64,000 nt of DNA from Vreelandella olivaria (GCA_004295565.1 AP019416.1:2666001-2730000), one strand, 5' to 3'. Shown: positions 1 through 10,797, numbered from the stretch's first letter. Translations and numbers: made by a program. Notes: generated by a model not told the origin, from the sequence alone.

Positions 1-119
1 GGTTTACTGGAGCCAGGCGCGTCTACTCGTTGGGTTTCATTACTGGCACAGCCGGCGACCAGGGCTAATAAAGCGATCGTGCTGCCCGCCCGCCGGGCCA
101 TCGTCAGTTTGCTCTTCAT
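1..119 (-). CDS. rlpA: RlpA-like septal ring lipoprotein, N-terminal fragment
   Basis: Only the first 39 residues lie in the window; the gene runs off the left edge. The visible part is a bacterial lipoprotein signal: a basic start (MKSKLTMARR), a hydrophobic stretch, and a lipobox V-A-G-C with the lipidated cysteine at about residue 24. The start overlaps the mltB stop by four bases (ATGA), which suggests translational coupling. RlpA is assigned mainly from position, because mrdA-rodA-mltB-rlpA is the usual order in gammaproteobacteria. RlpA family members are outer-membrane lytic transglycosylases acting on denuded glycan at the septum. The catalytic and SPOR domains are not in view. Confidence 0.6.
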   Translation of the reverse strand, partial: MKSKLTMARRAGSTIALLALVAGCASNETQRVDAPGSSK

Positions 120-1171
120 GCCTCATCCTCATGCAGCTCAGCAATCGCTTCCGCCAACTCGGTGACGGCCATGGCGTAGAGGTGACTGTGGTTGTAACGG
201 GTAATGACGTAAAAATTAAACTCACCTAACCGGTATCGAGTTTCCCCATCGGCGAATTCAAGCGCCAGGGGTATGACTAATAAATTATCATCAAGAGACT
301 CTTCAGCCTCAATACCATGGCCAGTCAATTGCGCAACACTCACCGAAGGAGGCGACGTTTGATTAAATGAGAGTTCCTGCAGGAGCTCTACGGGCAGTAC
401 CTCAGGGCCCCTGGCCTGGTGGTAAATATCGCCCCTGGCTGCCAGTTATGCTCAGCAAAGTAATTGGCAACACTGCCAATCGCATCGACCGGGTTCTCCC
501 AGAGATCCCGCCGTCCGTCGTCATCGAAATCAACGGCATACGCTTGGTAACTGGTGGGAATAAACTGCGGATAACCCATCGCCCCTGCGTAAGAGCCGCG
601 TAGTTCGGTAGGATCGACTTCCTGCTCGTAGGCAATGCGTAAAAGCCGCTAGCTCACCGCGAAAAAAAGCCCCCCTTGTCGGGTGGTGAAACGCCAGCGT
701 GGCAAGCGAGTCCAGCACCCGATGCTGGCCTTTATGGCGGCCATAGTAGGTTTCAACGCCAATAATGGCAGTAATAATCTCTGCAGGTACGCCATAGGTG
801 TTTTCGGCTCGCGAGAGGGCATCGGCATGTGCGTCAATGAACGCCACCCCCTCTTCAATACGCTGCTGGGTCAGGAAAATATCGCGGTACTCATGCCACT
901 TAAGTCGGCGCTCCGCGGCCCCTTCCATGGCATCCAATACACTCTGCGTGTATTCAGCCTGCCCTAGCGCTTCTTCCAGCCACGCCTGGGGAAGCCCTTG
1001 TTCGACCAGCTCTTCCATCAGCGCTTGACTATCAGCATTCTGCTGGGGTGCAAAATGCTGTGGAACAGCGAATTGAGTTCCTTGTGAAGGCTGATCGGCA
1101 AACGTGGTGGTTGCCCAGCACATCAGCGCGGCCAACACATAGCAGCTCGTCTTCCCTTGAACCTTGTTCAT
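116..1171 (-). CDS. mltB: Membrane-bound lytic murein transglycosylase B (frameshifted)
   Basis: MltB cleaves the MurNAc-GlcNAc bond of peptidoglycan to form 1,6-anhydro ends in the periplasm. The start MNKVQGKTS is followed by a cleavable-looking signal (ALMCWATTTFA). The catalytic glutamate sits in GVETYYG, within a canonical SLT-type region ending FHHPTRGAFFRGEL. The C-terminal half (MGYPQFIPTSYQAYAVDFDDDG, the family's hallmark, and YRLGEFNFYVITRYNHS) is read in other frames, so there are at least two indels, near 640 and 360. Corrected length is about 350 aa, normal for soluble-type MltB. No lipobox cysteine is evident. It ends in an ATGA overlap with rlpA and lies downstream of rodA in the elongation operon. 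Confidence 0.88.
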
Positions 1172-1267
1172 TGGTTCTCCACTGTTGAGCTATTCATTCC
1201 AGAAACATCCATGCCTAAGCTTTTCATTGACGAGCAACAAGGCGTTGTTTGAGTGGGGCAGCGTTGC

Positions 1268-2424
1268 CTACCGTGACAGTAGCCGACGATGAGCATGTAT
1301 CGACATGAGAATACCGAAACCCGCTAACAAGGTCACGCTTGAGGTGCCGCCATAACTCACCAACGGCAGCGGCACCCCTACCACGGGTAAAATGCCGCTT
1401 ACCATGCCCATATTGACAAACACATAGATGAAAAAGTTAAAATGATACTCCCCGACACCAAGCGACCAAAGGTATCTTGTGCTGAGTTCGCCATCCACAA
1501 ACCACGACTCACAATCAATAGGTACATGAACAGCAGCGCCAGCATACCGACCAAACCAAACTCTTCACCCAAGACAGCGATAATGAAATCGGTGTGCCGT
1601 TCAGGCAAAAACTCTAACTGGGACTGGGTGCCCTGCAGCCAACCTTTTCCCCATAGCCCGCCACTGCCGATAGCGGTGGTCGACTGAATAATATTCCAAC
1701 CTGCCCCAATGGATCGCTTTCTGGATTGAGAAACGTCAATACCCGCTGGCGTTGGTAGTTATGCATATTTATCCAGAGCAGCGGCACAGCGGCAGCCCCA
1801 GCGCGGTAATAAATCCGATCAAACGCCACGACAAACCCGCCAACAGCACCACGATCAGGGCAGCGCTGGACACCAGCAGCGAGGTGCCTAAATCGGGCTG
1901 GATTGCGGTGAGCACCACAGGAACGCCAATAATGACCCCGCACACCACAATATCGCGCAAACGCGGCGGTAGTTCGCAACGATTTAGATAGGCGGCGACC
2001 ATTAACGGGGCCGCCAGCTTCATCATTTCCGATGGCTGAAAACGTATTACCCCGGGTATCTCTAGCCAGCGTTTAGCCCCCATGCCCACATCGCCCACCA
2101 CATCCACTGCCACCAGCATGGCAACGCCGACGCCATACGCCAACGGCGCCCAGCGCAAAAGGTCGACGGCGAAAATTGGGCAATAATCACCATTCCAACC
2201 AACGCGATACCAAAGCGCATGCTTTGACCAATAACCGCATTAAGGGATTGTCCTGAAGCGCTGTAGAGAACGATTAAGCCACTGCCCATTAAAATCAGCA
2301 GCAAACCCAGCAGCCAGGGGTCGAGATGGATTCGCTCCCAGATACTCTTGCGCCTGGCTATACCACTTTCGGGTGGGCGTACAGGATGGCCGCGCATTGA
2401 TCGCGCTATATAATGCCAAGGCAT
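1268..2424 (-). CDS. rodA: RodA, SEDS peptidoglycan glycosyltransferase (frameshifted)
   Basis: RodA polymerises glycan strands for side-wall elongation, in complex with PBP2. Pieces in three frames align to one SEDS protein: [30 protein letters not shown] near the N-terminus, then [23 protein letters not shown], the loop with QPDLGTSLL, and the C-terminal [20 protein letters not shown] that is diagnostic of RodA/FtsW. Several single-base indels interrupt it between about 1490 and 2180. The chosen ATG at 2424 has GGAGGG 10 bases upstream, inside the end of mrdA; a later ATG (MRGHPV) is possible. Corrected length of about 386 aa fits the family (10 membrane segments). Confidence 0.9.
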
Positions 2425-2427
2425 GAT

Positions 2428-4331
2428 TTAATTACCCTCCACATTGGCATCATCTTCTTCCAGCACTTCGCGCACTTCCTCAACATCGGGGCATCATCTT
2501 TGAGCAACCATGCATCCGCCATTGCACGCGCCAAGTGGGCAGCATGGGTACTACCGCCGCCGGCATTCTCGACAATGACGGAGACGGCAATCTGAGGATC
2601 ATCCAGCGGGGCGAAGGCCATGAACAACGCGTGGTCACGTAGCCGCTCGGCCAGTTGATCGGCGTTGTAGCGCTGATCCTGTCCTAGCGAAAACACCTGT
2701 GCCGTGCCTGATTTACCGCCCATTCGGTACTCAAGGCCGACACCGGTTCGGCGGGCAGTCCCTTCACGGCCACTCATCACTTTCTCCATACCGCTGAATA
2801 CGCGATCCCACCAGCTATCATTGGCGAGTTCAATGTCATCCAATGTATCCGGCAGGTCATGTGGCACCGGGGTATCGCCAATCTGGCGGGCCAGCCTCGG
2901 CTTTACCCAGTGGCCGCGATTGGCCAGGGTTGCCGTGGCGCTGGCAAGCTGGAGAGGTGTTACCTGCCAATAACCTTGTCCAATCCCCACCGAGAGAGTT
3001 TCACCGGGGTACCAGGGTTGATTGAAACGACTACGCTTCCAATCTCGTGAAGGCATCAAAGCGCCACTCTCCCCTGAACGTCATGGGCTACGCGCTGGCC
3101 AAAACCAAAATTACTCATTTGCTCATGCAAATTATCGATGCCTAAATCATGCGCCAAAGTGTAGTAGTAAGTGTTATTGGAGACGGCCAGTGAGCGCTCC
3201 ATATCGACACGCCCATGCCCCCACCGTAACCAGTTGCGGTAGCGACGTGAATCATTAGGCAACTGGTAGTAACCGGGGTCATTGATGGTGCTTTCGGGGG
3301 TGATTACCCCTTCCACTAAACCCGCGAGCGCCAGAAACGGCTTAATCGTTGAGCCGGGAGGATAATGGCCGCGAGTTGCACGGTTGAACAGGGGCAGATC
3401 AAGGTCTTGCTGCAAATCACGATAAGAAGCAACGTCAATACCAGTGACAAACTGATTACTGTCAAAACCCGGGGTCGATACCATGGCGAGAATCTCACCG
3501 GTGCCCGGCACGATAGCTACAATGGAGCCGCGACGGCCATCCAACAATTCGTAGGCGAGAGTTTGCAGTGACTTATCCAGGGTTAGGGTTAGGTTCTTAC
3601 CAGGTACAGGATCGGTTCGCCCAAGCTCCCGCAAGACTCGGCCCCGAGCGTTTGTCTCGACTTTGCGTAGGCCTGCCTGACCATGCAGCTCCTCTTCGTA
3701 AAAACGCTCAACCCCTGTCTTACCGATAAAATGAGTCCCCGCATAGCGCCCCGCATCCAGCGTTTCCATCTCTTCGGCGTTAATACGTCCGACGTAACCC
3801 AGCGTATGCGCCATGATTTCGGCATCGGGGTAATAGCGCAGCGGCTGAGCCTCTATCTCTACCCCAGGCAGGCGGTGACGATTAACCGCCAGACGCGCGA
3901 TTTGCGCTTCGCTTAAGTCACTGGTAAGGAGAGCTGGCTGGAAAGGCCGCTGGCGTTGGCGTGAACGTATATTAAATGCTTCAATCTCCTCTTCAGGCAA
4001 TTCAAGCAAGTCGACCAATAGCGCCAGGGTTTCATCTAGATTATCGACACGCTCGCGAACCAGCGTGAGGTTGTAGGTGGGACGGTTTTCAGCCAGCAGA
4101 ACACCGTTGCGGTCATAGATCAAACCGCGGTTCGGCGGCAGCGGCTCGACGCGAACCCGGTTATTTTCGGAGCGCGTACTATACATATCATGCTGGACGA
4201 TCTGTAAATAAACCAAGCGACTCGTTAGCAAGCAGGCAAGCACAAAACCACTAGCACCGCGAGTAGCGCTCTAACACGAAAAATACGCAGTTCTTGCTCG
4301 GAGTTTTTAGCGTGTTGGGGCGCTTGAGCAT
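2428..4331 (-). CDS. mrdA: Penicillin-binding protein 2, MrdA (frameshifted)
   Basis: PBP2 is the transpeptidase of the rod (elongation) complex. It has a single N-terminal membrane anchor, the pedestal region (PPNRGLIYDRNGVLLAENRPTYNL), and the serine motif STIK in YPPGSTIKPF; SNN occurs in LAVSNNTYYY and KSGTAQ supplies the third motif. Indels lie near 4285 (a short A-run), 4243, 3059 and 2490. Correcting the last (one missing C) gives the natural end DDANVEGN and a stop at 2428. The inferred start ATG (MLKRPNTLKN) at 4331 gives about 634 aa, typical of MrdA. Only three bases separate its stop from the rodA start. Confidence 0.92.
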
Positions 4332-4418
4332 GGCAACGATGACTCTCAAATCAAACAATCAAATCAAACAAAAGGCGCAGCAGGGCATCACAGTGATCGC
4401 TCACCCTGTGATTCAGCA

Positions 4419-4885
4419 TTAGCGGTGATAAGGGTGACCTATCAGTAATGTCCAGGCGCGATAGAGTTGCTCGGCTAGCATAATCCGCACCAGCGGATGG
4501 GGCAGCGTCAGCGGGGAGATCGACCACTTTTTATCAGCCATCGCCGAGAGCGAAGGTTCAAGGCCATCGGGCCCACCCACAAGCAGGACAATATCGCGCC
4601 CGGCCATGCGCCAGGCGTCGGCTTCCTGTGCCAACTGCTCAGTGATTCACGGCTTACCTTTGACTTCCAGGGCTACCACGTATTCGTCGCCACGCAGCTT
4701 ATCGCGAATACGCTGCGCCTCTTGGGCGCGCGCTTTCGCGATATCTGCATTTTGCCACGCTGGCCGAGGGCAATTTCCTCTATCTCGAGATTAAAATCTC
4801 TCGGCAGCCGTTTGCGGTAAGTGTCGACGCCCTCTTCTACCCACCCGGGCATTTTGCTTCCCACCGCTAACAGCCGGATCCTCAT
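4419..4885 (-). CDS. rlmH: 23S rRNA pseudouridine-1915 N3-methyltransferase RlmH (frameshifted)
   Basis: RlmH is a SPOUT-fold methyltransferase that modifies pseudouridine 1915 in helix 69 of 23S rRNA. The N-terminal part reads [19 protein letters not shown] and the C-terminal part contains the SAM-binding [13 protein letters not shown], then the family tail [24 protein letters not shown]. The two parts are in different frames, with an indel at about 4640-4740 and probably more than one. Corrected length of about 155 aa equals the usual family length. The start overlaps the rsfS stop by ATGA, and the nadD-rsfS-rlmH-mrdA order is conserved. Confidence 0.93.
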
Positions 4886-5266
4886 GACATGCTGGCTCGC
4901 TCTTGAAAGCGCTCAAGCGATTCACCAATTGCCCTGAATCGCTGGGTAGATCGGCCCACAACCGCTCCAAATCATACAGCGTGCGCGCCTCGGGCATCAT
5001 CACATGGACAACAACATCGCCCAGGTCAACCAGCACCCAATCGGCGTTATCGCCACCTTCAACGCCCAGCGGCCCTAACCCTGCGGCCTTGGCTTTTCCA
5101 CGACGTTTTGTGCCAGCGCCGCCACATGACGTGTTGAAGTGCCGCTGGCGATCAGCATGAGGTCAGTTACTTCGGTTAATTTGGCAACATCCAACTGCGT
5201 GATGTCACGTGCTTTCAGTTCTTCTAGCGCGTCAACGACTAGGTTTTTCAATGTATCGATGTGCAT
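4882..5266 (-). CDS. rsfS: Ribosomal silencing factor RsfS (frameshifted)
   Basis: RsfS binds L14 on the 50S subunit and blocks subunit joining when nutrients are limiting. [27 protein letters not shown] and the downstream [15 protein letters not shown] are typical. The second half ([27 protein letters not shown]) is in another frame because of an indel near 5060-5090. A further indel near 4920 restores the natural end [14 protein letters not shown], whose stop overlaps the rlmH start. Two starts are possible: ATG at 5266 (preferred from homologues) or TTG at 5281. Corrected length is about 128 aa. Confidence 0.9.
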
Positions 5267-5345
5267 GACTCCTAAAGACAACCTTTAGTGGTTAATCGGT
5301 CAATAAAGCCGGCCATTGTAACGGCTTCTTTGATGACTGCCAGCG

Positions 5346-6005
5346 CTATTCGCACTGACGATAAAGACCGCCCTGCTCAATGGCCCGTTCAACGGGATCT
5401 GGCAGCAAATAGCGGACACTTTTCCCCGCTTCCAAACACTCACGAACATAGGTTGCAGAGATCGCCATCAGCGATGGCAACTCCAACGGTAAATAGCCTC
5501 CACAGGGCTGCTGCATCAATGTCTCTATGCTATCGACTCTGCGGTGCTCGACCAGTTCCCTTAATGGTGCCGGTAGCGGGTAGCCATACCCCGGCCTGGC
5601 AATTACCACCAAGTGAGCAAGTTCGAACAGGCGCTCAGGTTGGTGCCACTGGGCGAGTCGTAAGAAGGCATCGTAACCAATCGCCATCACCAGTCGCGCT
5701 TTATCACCTACTTCGCTACGCAGCTCGGCCAGGGTATCGGCACTGTATGAAGGGCCATCGCGGCGTAGTTCGCGGTCATCAGCGATCAGCCCTGGGGTAT
5801 CGCCAATACCCGCGGTTAATAACGCCAGCCGCTGTTTCGCAGAGACTTGGGGGCGCCCGCGAAGCGGCGGTTGTTGAGCGGGTATCATGTGCAGCCGATC
5901 AAGCGACAGTGCCTCATACAACTCTACGGCACTGCGCAAATGCCCTAGATGAATAGGGTCAAAGGTGCCGCCTAGCATGCCGATACGTAGCGCCGTTTGA
6001 CTCAT
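5346..6005 (-). CDS. nadD: Nicotinate-nucleotide adenylyltransferase
   Basis: NadD transfers AMP from ATP to nicotinate mononucleotide in the last steps of NAD synthesis. The 219-aa frame is intact. The nucleotide-binding signature GMLGGTFDPIHLGHLR is near the N-terminus, and the ISxTxxR signature appears as ISATYVRE near residue 186. It sits between proA and rsfS, all on the minus strand, in the normal gammaproteobacterial arrangement. This is one of few undamaged genes in the first 7 kb. Confidence 0.97.
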   Translation of the reverse strand: MSQTALRIGMLGGTFDPIHLGHLRSAVELYEALSLDRLHMIPAQQPPLRGRPQVSAKQRLALLTAGIGDTPGLIADDRELRRDGPSYSADTLAELRSEVGDKARLVMAIGYDAFLRLAQWHQPERLFELAHLVVIARPGYGYPLPAPLRELVEHRRVDSIETLMQQPCGGYLPLELPSLMAISATYVRECLEAGKSVRYLLPDPVERAIEQGGLYRQCE

Positions 6006-6057
6006 GCAGGCTCCCTATCCATACCACCATTCATACCATCACCCTGTTAACAACACC

Positions 6058-7362
6058 CTATTCACGCACCTGGCCGTCGCCGAACACTACGTACTTCTGC
6101 GTGGTTAGCCCTCTAATCCAACCGGGCCACGGGCGTGAAGCTTATCGGTAGAAATGCCAATCTCGGCACCCAGCCCGTACTCAAAACCATCGGCAAAGCG
6201 GGTCGAGGCGTTAACAATCACCGAGCTGGAGTCGACTTCCGCCATAAAGCGACGTGCCAGCGAGTAATCCTGAGTAACAATGGCATCCGTATGGTGAGAG
6301 CCGTACTGCTCGATATGGGCAATCGCTTCATCGATACCATCGACCACTTTTATAGCCAGTACGGGGCCAAATATTCGGCATACCAATCGCTCTCTTCGGC
6401 TGCCGCAGCCTGGGGCAATAGTGCCTGGGTTCGCTCACAGCCACGCAGCTCGACTTCATGCTCGGCATAAGCGCGGGCTAGCTCGGGCAGTAGCAGATCC
6501 GCAACCGGGGCATCCACCAGCAGCGTTTCCATGGTATTGCAGGTGCCGTAGCGATGGGTTTTTGCATTGACAGCAATGGCTAACGCCTTGGCGGGGTCGG
6601 CAGTAGTATCGATATACACATGGCATACGCCATCGAGATGTTTAATGACCGGTACGCGGGCATCACGACTAATACGCTCAATCAACGACTTGCCACCGCG
6701 GGGAATAATCACATCAACATATTTCGGCATACTGATCATTTCTCCCACCGCCGCACGATCAGTGGTGGCTACCACCTGCACGCTGCCGGCAGGCAGGCCC
6801 GCATCCGCTAATCCCAACTGGATACAGGCGCTAATGGCAGCATTTGACTGACGGGCTTCCGATCCGCCGCGCAAAATACAGGCATTGCCTGATTTCAAAC
6901 ACAGGCTTGCCGCTTCCAGGGTCACATTCGGCCGCGACTCGTAAATAATTCCGATGACACCCAGCGGCACGCGCATTTTACCCACCTGGATACCACTAGG
7001 CCGATAGCGCATATCGCCAATTTCACCCACTGGGTCAGGTAAGCCCGCCACCTGCTGCAACCCTTCAATCATGGCATCTATACGCGCGTCGTTCAGGGCT
7101 AAACGATCTAACAGCGCACTCTCCAAACCATTCTGGCGGCCACGCTGTAAATCTTCAGCGTTGGCGTCCAGTATTTGGCCTCGCGCTTCAGCCACGCGTT
7201 TTGCCATGGCCAACAGAGCACGGTTTTTCACCCCGTATCCGCCCTGCGCAGTTCACTAGCGGCACGCCGCGCCGCCTGCCCCAAGGCCTGCATATAGGCG
7301 GGCACATTTTCGGCAGATAAATGCTGAAGGGCCTCGTCTTGGAACGGTGTTGAAGCGCTCAT
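6058..7362 (-). CDS. proA: Glutamate-5-semialdehyde dehydrogenase (gamma-glutamyl phosphate reductase) (frameshifted)
   Basis: ProA reduces gamma-glutamyl phosphate with NADPH to glutamate semialdehyde in proline synthesis. The body contains [28 protein letters not shown], and the catalytic cysteine in [17 protein letters not shown]. The C-terminus ([32 protein letters not shown]) is in another frame. Restoring one G near 6113 gives the family end [12 protein letters not shown] and a stop at 6058. The N-terminal 40 residues ([13 protein letters not shown]) also lie in a different frame, read from ATG at 7362. Corrected length is about 434 aa. Confidence 0.95.
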
Positions 7363-7557
7363 AGTGTCTCCGTGCGAAGGGTGCTTTAATTTTTAATTAG
7401 CCGAATGTAGCTGTTTTCTACGTTTTGCTTATGTTACGTCATTTCGCCGTTATACTGAGGTCGATTAAGGCGCTAATGTGTCGCGTACCTTTATTATCCT
7501 ACAATTACTTTACTTGATGAGATACATCTGGTTATTCAGGACGAATAATAAGTCACC

Positions 7558-8412
7558 ATGCAAAGCAAGTACAAAATCCGCCTACTACGGGCCAATTTGC
7601 TAGCCGCGGCCGTAGCCCTGGCATTATGGACACCTGCCACGCCCCCCGCTGCGGCCCTCGTGCTGTGGCTATCTGTCGGCTGGTTATTTATCACCGCGCT
7701 AATGCTTGATTTTAGCCACCGCCGCTCACGGGGAGTACCGTGGCAAATTGTGCCTGGCGCACTGCTACTGGGTTTAATTGCGGCGGCCCCAGAGCGGCAC
7801 GGCATTTTAATCTGGGCGTGGGCGGCAATGCTGATGCTGCCACAAAATAATTGGGTAGCTGCTTTCAACCTCAGTGCTGGGCTGATCAGCTCTGTAATGG
7901 TAGCGCCGCTGTTGAATGCGCCCACCTTTATACTACTGATTTGCTCTCTGCTGGTACTGGGCCTGCTGGCTTTATCCAGAGCACAGCAGCTTATCGATAT
8001 GAATGGCTCGATTCGTCAACGCCTGCGCTTGATCCCAGGTCTTAACCTGTGGGCAGGTGAGCAGTTGCTGCGCGATATCAGTCGGGAACAAACGCGCTGT
8101 GAACGTGAAGGTGTCCATGCAGAGCTGTTTATTTTACATGTAAAACGCCACCAGCTCTGGCCAACGGCGCAAAAACTGTGCGAGTTAACCTACGATTTTG
8201 AAAATGTTTACCGCTTAAGCAGCACAACGCTGGCGACATTGATTCTCGCCAGTTCACCTAAAGAAGCCTCGCAACGACGCAGCCTACTGCTCGCCGACCT
8301 ACCCGACAATATTGCCAGCGAACACCTTGAGCTAATTGATATCGAACCGGCAACGCTTTCGGTGCATGAGATCAGTAAACTACCGGCTGAACGGGTGCGA
8401 GAGACAATATGA
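7558..8412 (+). CDS. Membrane protein with degenerate GGDEF-like domain (first of tandem pair)
   Basis: The 284-aa frame is intact. Residues about 10-150 hold five or six hydrophobic segments. The cytoplasmic part then starts with GLNLWAGEQLLRDISREQTRCEREGVHAELFILHVKR, which resembles the entry of diguanylate cyclase domains (GLLNRRAFE...). Where the active-site GGDEF loop should be, the sequence reads YRLSSTTLATLIL, so catalytic residues are absent. A non-catalytic regulatory role is inferred; the partner is unknown. It overlaps the next gene by four bases (ATGA), and that gene has a similar design. It is divergent from proA with a 195-bp gap. Confidence 0.6.
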   Translation: MQSKYKIRLLRANLLAAAVALALWTPATPPAAALVLWLSVGWLFITALMLDFSHRRSRGVPWQIVPGALLLGLIAAAPERHGILIWAWAAMLMLPQNNWVAAFNLSAGLISSVMVAPLLNAPTFILLICSLLVLGLLALSRAQQLIDMNGSIRQRLRLIPGLNLWAGEQLLRDISREQTRCEREGVHAELFILHVKRHQLWPTAQKLCELTYDFENVYRLSSTTLATLILASSPKEASQRRSLLLADLPDNIASEHLELIDIEPATLSVHEISKLPAERVRETI

Positions 8413-9337
8413 GCGAGCACTATATTCCCAATCGGTTGATGACACTCGCTTATGCGGCCAGCATCCCACTCATGGCAGGCTACGCGTTCTGGCTATATGC
8501 CATGGGAGATTACCGCGACCTGTTGATCCCCACTTTTATGACCCTGCTGCTAATGTCGGCCCTGTTATTGCATATCGGGCATGGGGTAAAAAGCTACCTA
8601 CCGCGCATTATTCTACTTTGCGGAACCTATTCGGTAGTCTTGGGCGCTTTCTATTATCAGCCTCAGGTATCGCCTATCTGGCTAGGCCTGCCGATTACCG
8701 CTGCTTTTTACTGTTACCACTCTGGGCCGCATTACTGGTCAATATCGGGGTTGGGCCATTGTGGTGGCTGCTTCCCTCGGTCTCCTCGGCCCCCCGGGCA
8801 TTATCGTTGGCTATGCAGCCTTGACGCTACTCCTCGCACTCCCACGTTGGGAACATGCGCGTCGTCGGGCGCTTCTGCGGGCAACAGACCCCAATGATAG
8901 CGATTGCAGTGCCTACCACATTGATACGCTAAAGAGCGCTTACATAGCGAGTTCCAACGCGCTGCAATGCTCAATCAGCAACTCGCGGTGCTGGTGCTGC
9001 ATTTACCGCAGCTGGATATGGCAGAAGAGCAGTTTGGCCACCGGGCAAAAACGGCACTGCTGGGGGCGCTGTGTGGTGAAGTGAATAGCCGTTGCCGCGA
9101 TCATGACGTGCTGGGGCGCGCGGACAGTGCCACTTTTGGCTCGTACTTCCTGACACGAGCGAAAGCGGTGCGCTGCTAGTGCGCGAACGTTTGCAAAGAG
9201 CCCTTTCACAGCGGGTCTTAGTAGAAACCGGCCAATTGGAAGCACGCATTGCGGCCTGCCTCCCTAGTCGTACAGAATACTTCGCGCACTATGTAAAGCG
9301 CCTGGAAGCACGCGGCGCCGCCTTAGCCAACGTCTAG
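8409..9337 (+). CDS. Membrane protein with degenerate GGDEF-like domain (second of tandem pair, frameshifted)
   Basis: It starts MSEHYIPNRLMTLAYAA with about six hydrophobic segments over the first 160 residues. A cytoplasmic domain follows, pieced together from three frames: AMLNQQLAVLVLHLPQLDMAEEQFGHRAKTAL, then VLGRADSATF, then LLVRERLQRALSQRVLVETGQLEARIAACLPS. The order of elements matches a GGDEF domain, but the signature position is occupied by RADSATF instead of R-x-GG(D/E)EF, so diguanylate cyclase activity is unlikely. Indels lie near 8705, 8935 and 9150. Coupled to the preceding paralogue-like gene, it may form a hetero-complex with it (inference). Confidence 0.6.
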
Positions 9338-9378
9338 CCCTAGCTTCTCACCTCAATTTTCTGACGCTGGAGTTCTCT

Positions 9379-10797
9379 GTGCCGCTAGCTGATATGCTCC
9401 AATCATTAACGCCATCACCGCCGCTTATCATCTGCCTGGTGCTGGTCATTTCATTAGTAGAATCACTGGCCCTAGTGGGGCTGTTGGTGCCAGGGGTGGT
9501 GTTGATCACCACCGCAGCTTCCCTGGCGGGCCACCAGGATATCGGCCTAGCCTGGTTAATCGGCGCCGCCTTTATCGGCGCTGTGTTAGGCGATGGGATC
9601 AGTTTTTCGCTAGGTTTCAAGCATCGAGAACAGGTCACACAGCGATGGCCACTGTCTCAGCATCCCGAATGGTTAGGTCGTGGAGCGCGCTTCTTTCAGC
9701 GCTATGGCATTTGGTCGGTGTTTATTGGCCGCTTTGTCGGCCCGGTGAGGCCGATTATTCCACTGGTGGCGGGCATGATGCAGATGGCACCAAGGACGTT
9801 CGTTTGGGCCAACCTAACCTCTGCGGCGCTGTGGGCACCAGCCTATGTACTGCCTGGGTACTTGCTGGGTCGCACCTGGCAGCACCATCTAAATCTACCG
9901 CCGGGTTTAGAGACGGCACTACTCATATTTGCGGCCATAGTTGTCACGCTTGCCGTCATTTTCTCATGGGGCCGACATCAGGCGACAAGGCATGGGCGAC
10001 TTTACCGGGCGATTGCCGGAAGCATTCGTCGCGTACCGCTGCTGCGTCGTCCTTGGCTTGCGATGAGCCAAACCGGTGATGTGCCCTTGGCTTCGCTACT
10101 ACTGCTGGTCATAGCGTTGGGCAGCTTGTCTGGCTGGACATTGCTGATCATTGCCCACCACGGCCCGCTGGAAATGGATCTGCTCGTTCAGCAATTGTTC
10201 GTCATGTTGCAGAGTGATTTTTCTTACCTAGCGGGGAACATCTTTGCCCGAATTGGCGACACCCTGGGCATTATCGCCTTAATACTACCTTGGGCGGCGT
10301 GGATGCTGTTGAGTAGGAGATGGGAGGCTTTACTGCACTGGTGTGGCGCGTTTGGCGGTGTCGCCCTGCTAAACACAGTGAGCAAAGGGCTGTTTGGCCG
10401 TGCTCGCCCAGAGACGCCGGACTACTTGATGGGCTCTTTCTCCTATCCGAGCGCCCATACGTCAACCACCGTGGTGCTCGTCGGCCTTGCAGCTGCCTTC
10501 GTGGCGGCCGAGATACCTCGCCAAAAACGCTTTTGGGTATATTGGATAGCACTCGCACTGGCGCTGCCCATGGCCCTATCAAGGTTGGCGGTCGGCGTAC
10601 ATTGGTTCAGTGACCTGGTGGGCGGTGCCTTACTCGGCCTGGTCGTCTGCGCGCTCACGCTGCTCCACTGGCAGCAGCAGCCACGCCCGCCTATGCGACC
10701 CTGCCCGTGGCTACTGCTCAGCGTGGCATCGCTAGTGCTTATTAGCGCTCGAGTGGGGTTGTTACCCCCGTTTAATGGCTATTTACCCCAGCGCTAA
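9379..10797 (+). CDS. DedA (VTT-domain) / PAP2 phosphatase fusion protein
   Basis: An intact 472-aa integral membrane protein joins two lipid-handling modules. Residues 1-200 are a DedA/SNARE-associated domain (GDGISFSLGFK, GARFFQRYGIWSVFIGRFVGPVRPIIPLVAG). Residues about 260-440 are a type-2 phosphatidic acid phosphatase with all three motifs: KGLFGRARPE, SYPSAHTS, and SRLAVGVHWFSD. The likely role is transport and dephosphorylation of undecaprenyl or other lipid pyrophosphates at the inner membrane. The start is GTG with GGAG eight bases upstream. Its 3' end overlaps the convergent LysE gene by 15 bp. Confidence 0.9.
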   Translation: MPLADMLQSLTPSPPLIICLVLVISLVESLALVGLLVPGVVLITTAASLAGHQDIGLAWLIGAAFIGAVLGDGISFSLGFKHREQVTQRWPLSQHPEWLGRGARFFQRYGIWSVFIGRFVGPVRPIIPLVAGMMQMAPRTFVWANLTSAALWAPAYVLPGYLLGRTWQHHLNLPPGLETALLIFAAIVVTLAVIFSWGRHQATRHGRLYRAIAGSIRRVPLLRRPWLAMSQTGDVPLASLLLLVIALGSLSGWTLLIIAHHGPLEMDLLVQQLFVMLQSDFSYLAGNIFARIGDTLGIIALILPWAAWMLLSRRWEALLHWCGAFGGVALLNTVSKGLFGRARPETPDYLMGSFSYPSAHTSTTVVLVGLAAAFVAAEIPRQKRFWVYWIALALALPMALSRLAVGVHWFSDLVGGALLGLVVCALTLLHWQQQPRPPMRPCPWLLLSVASLVLISARVGLLPPFNGYLPQR

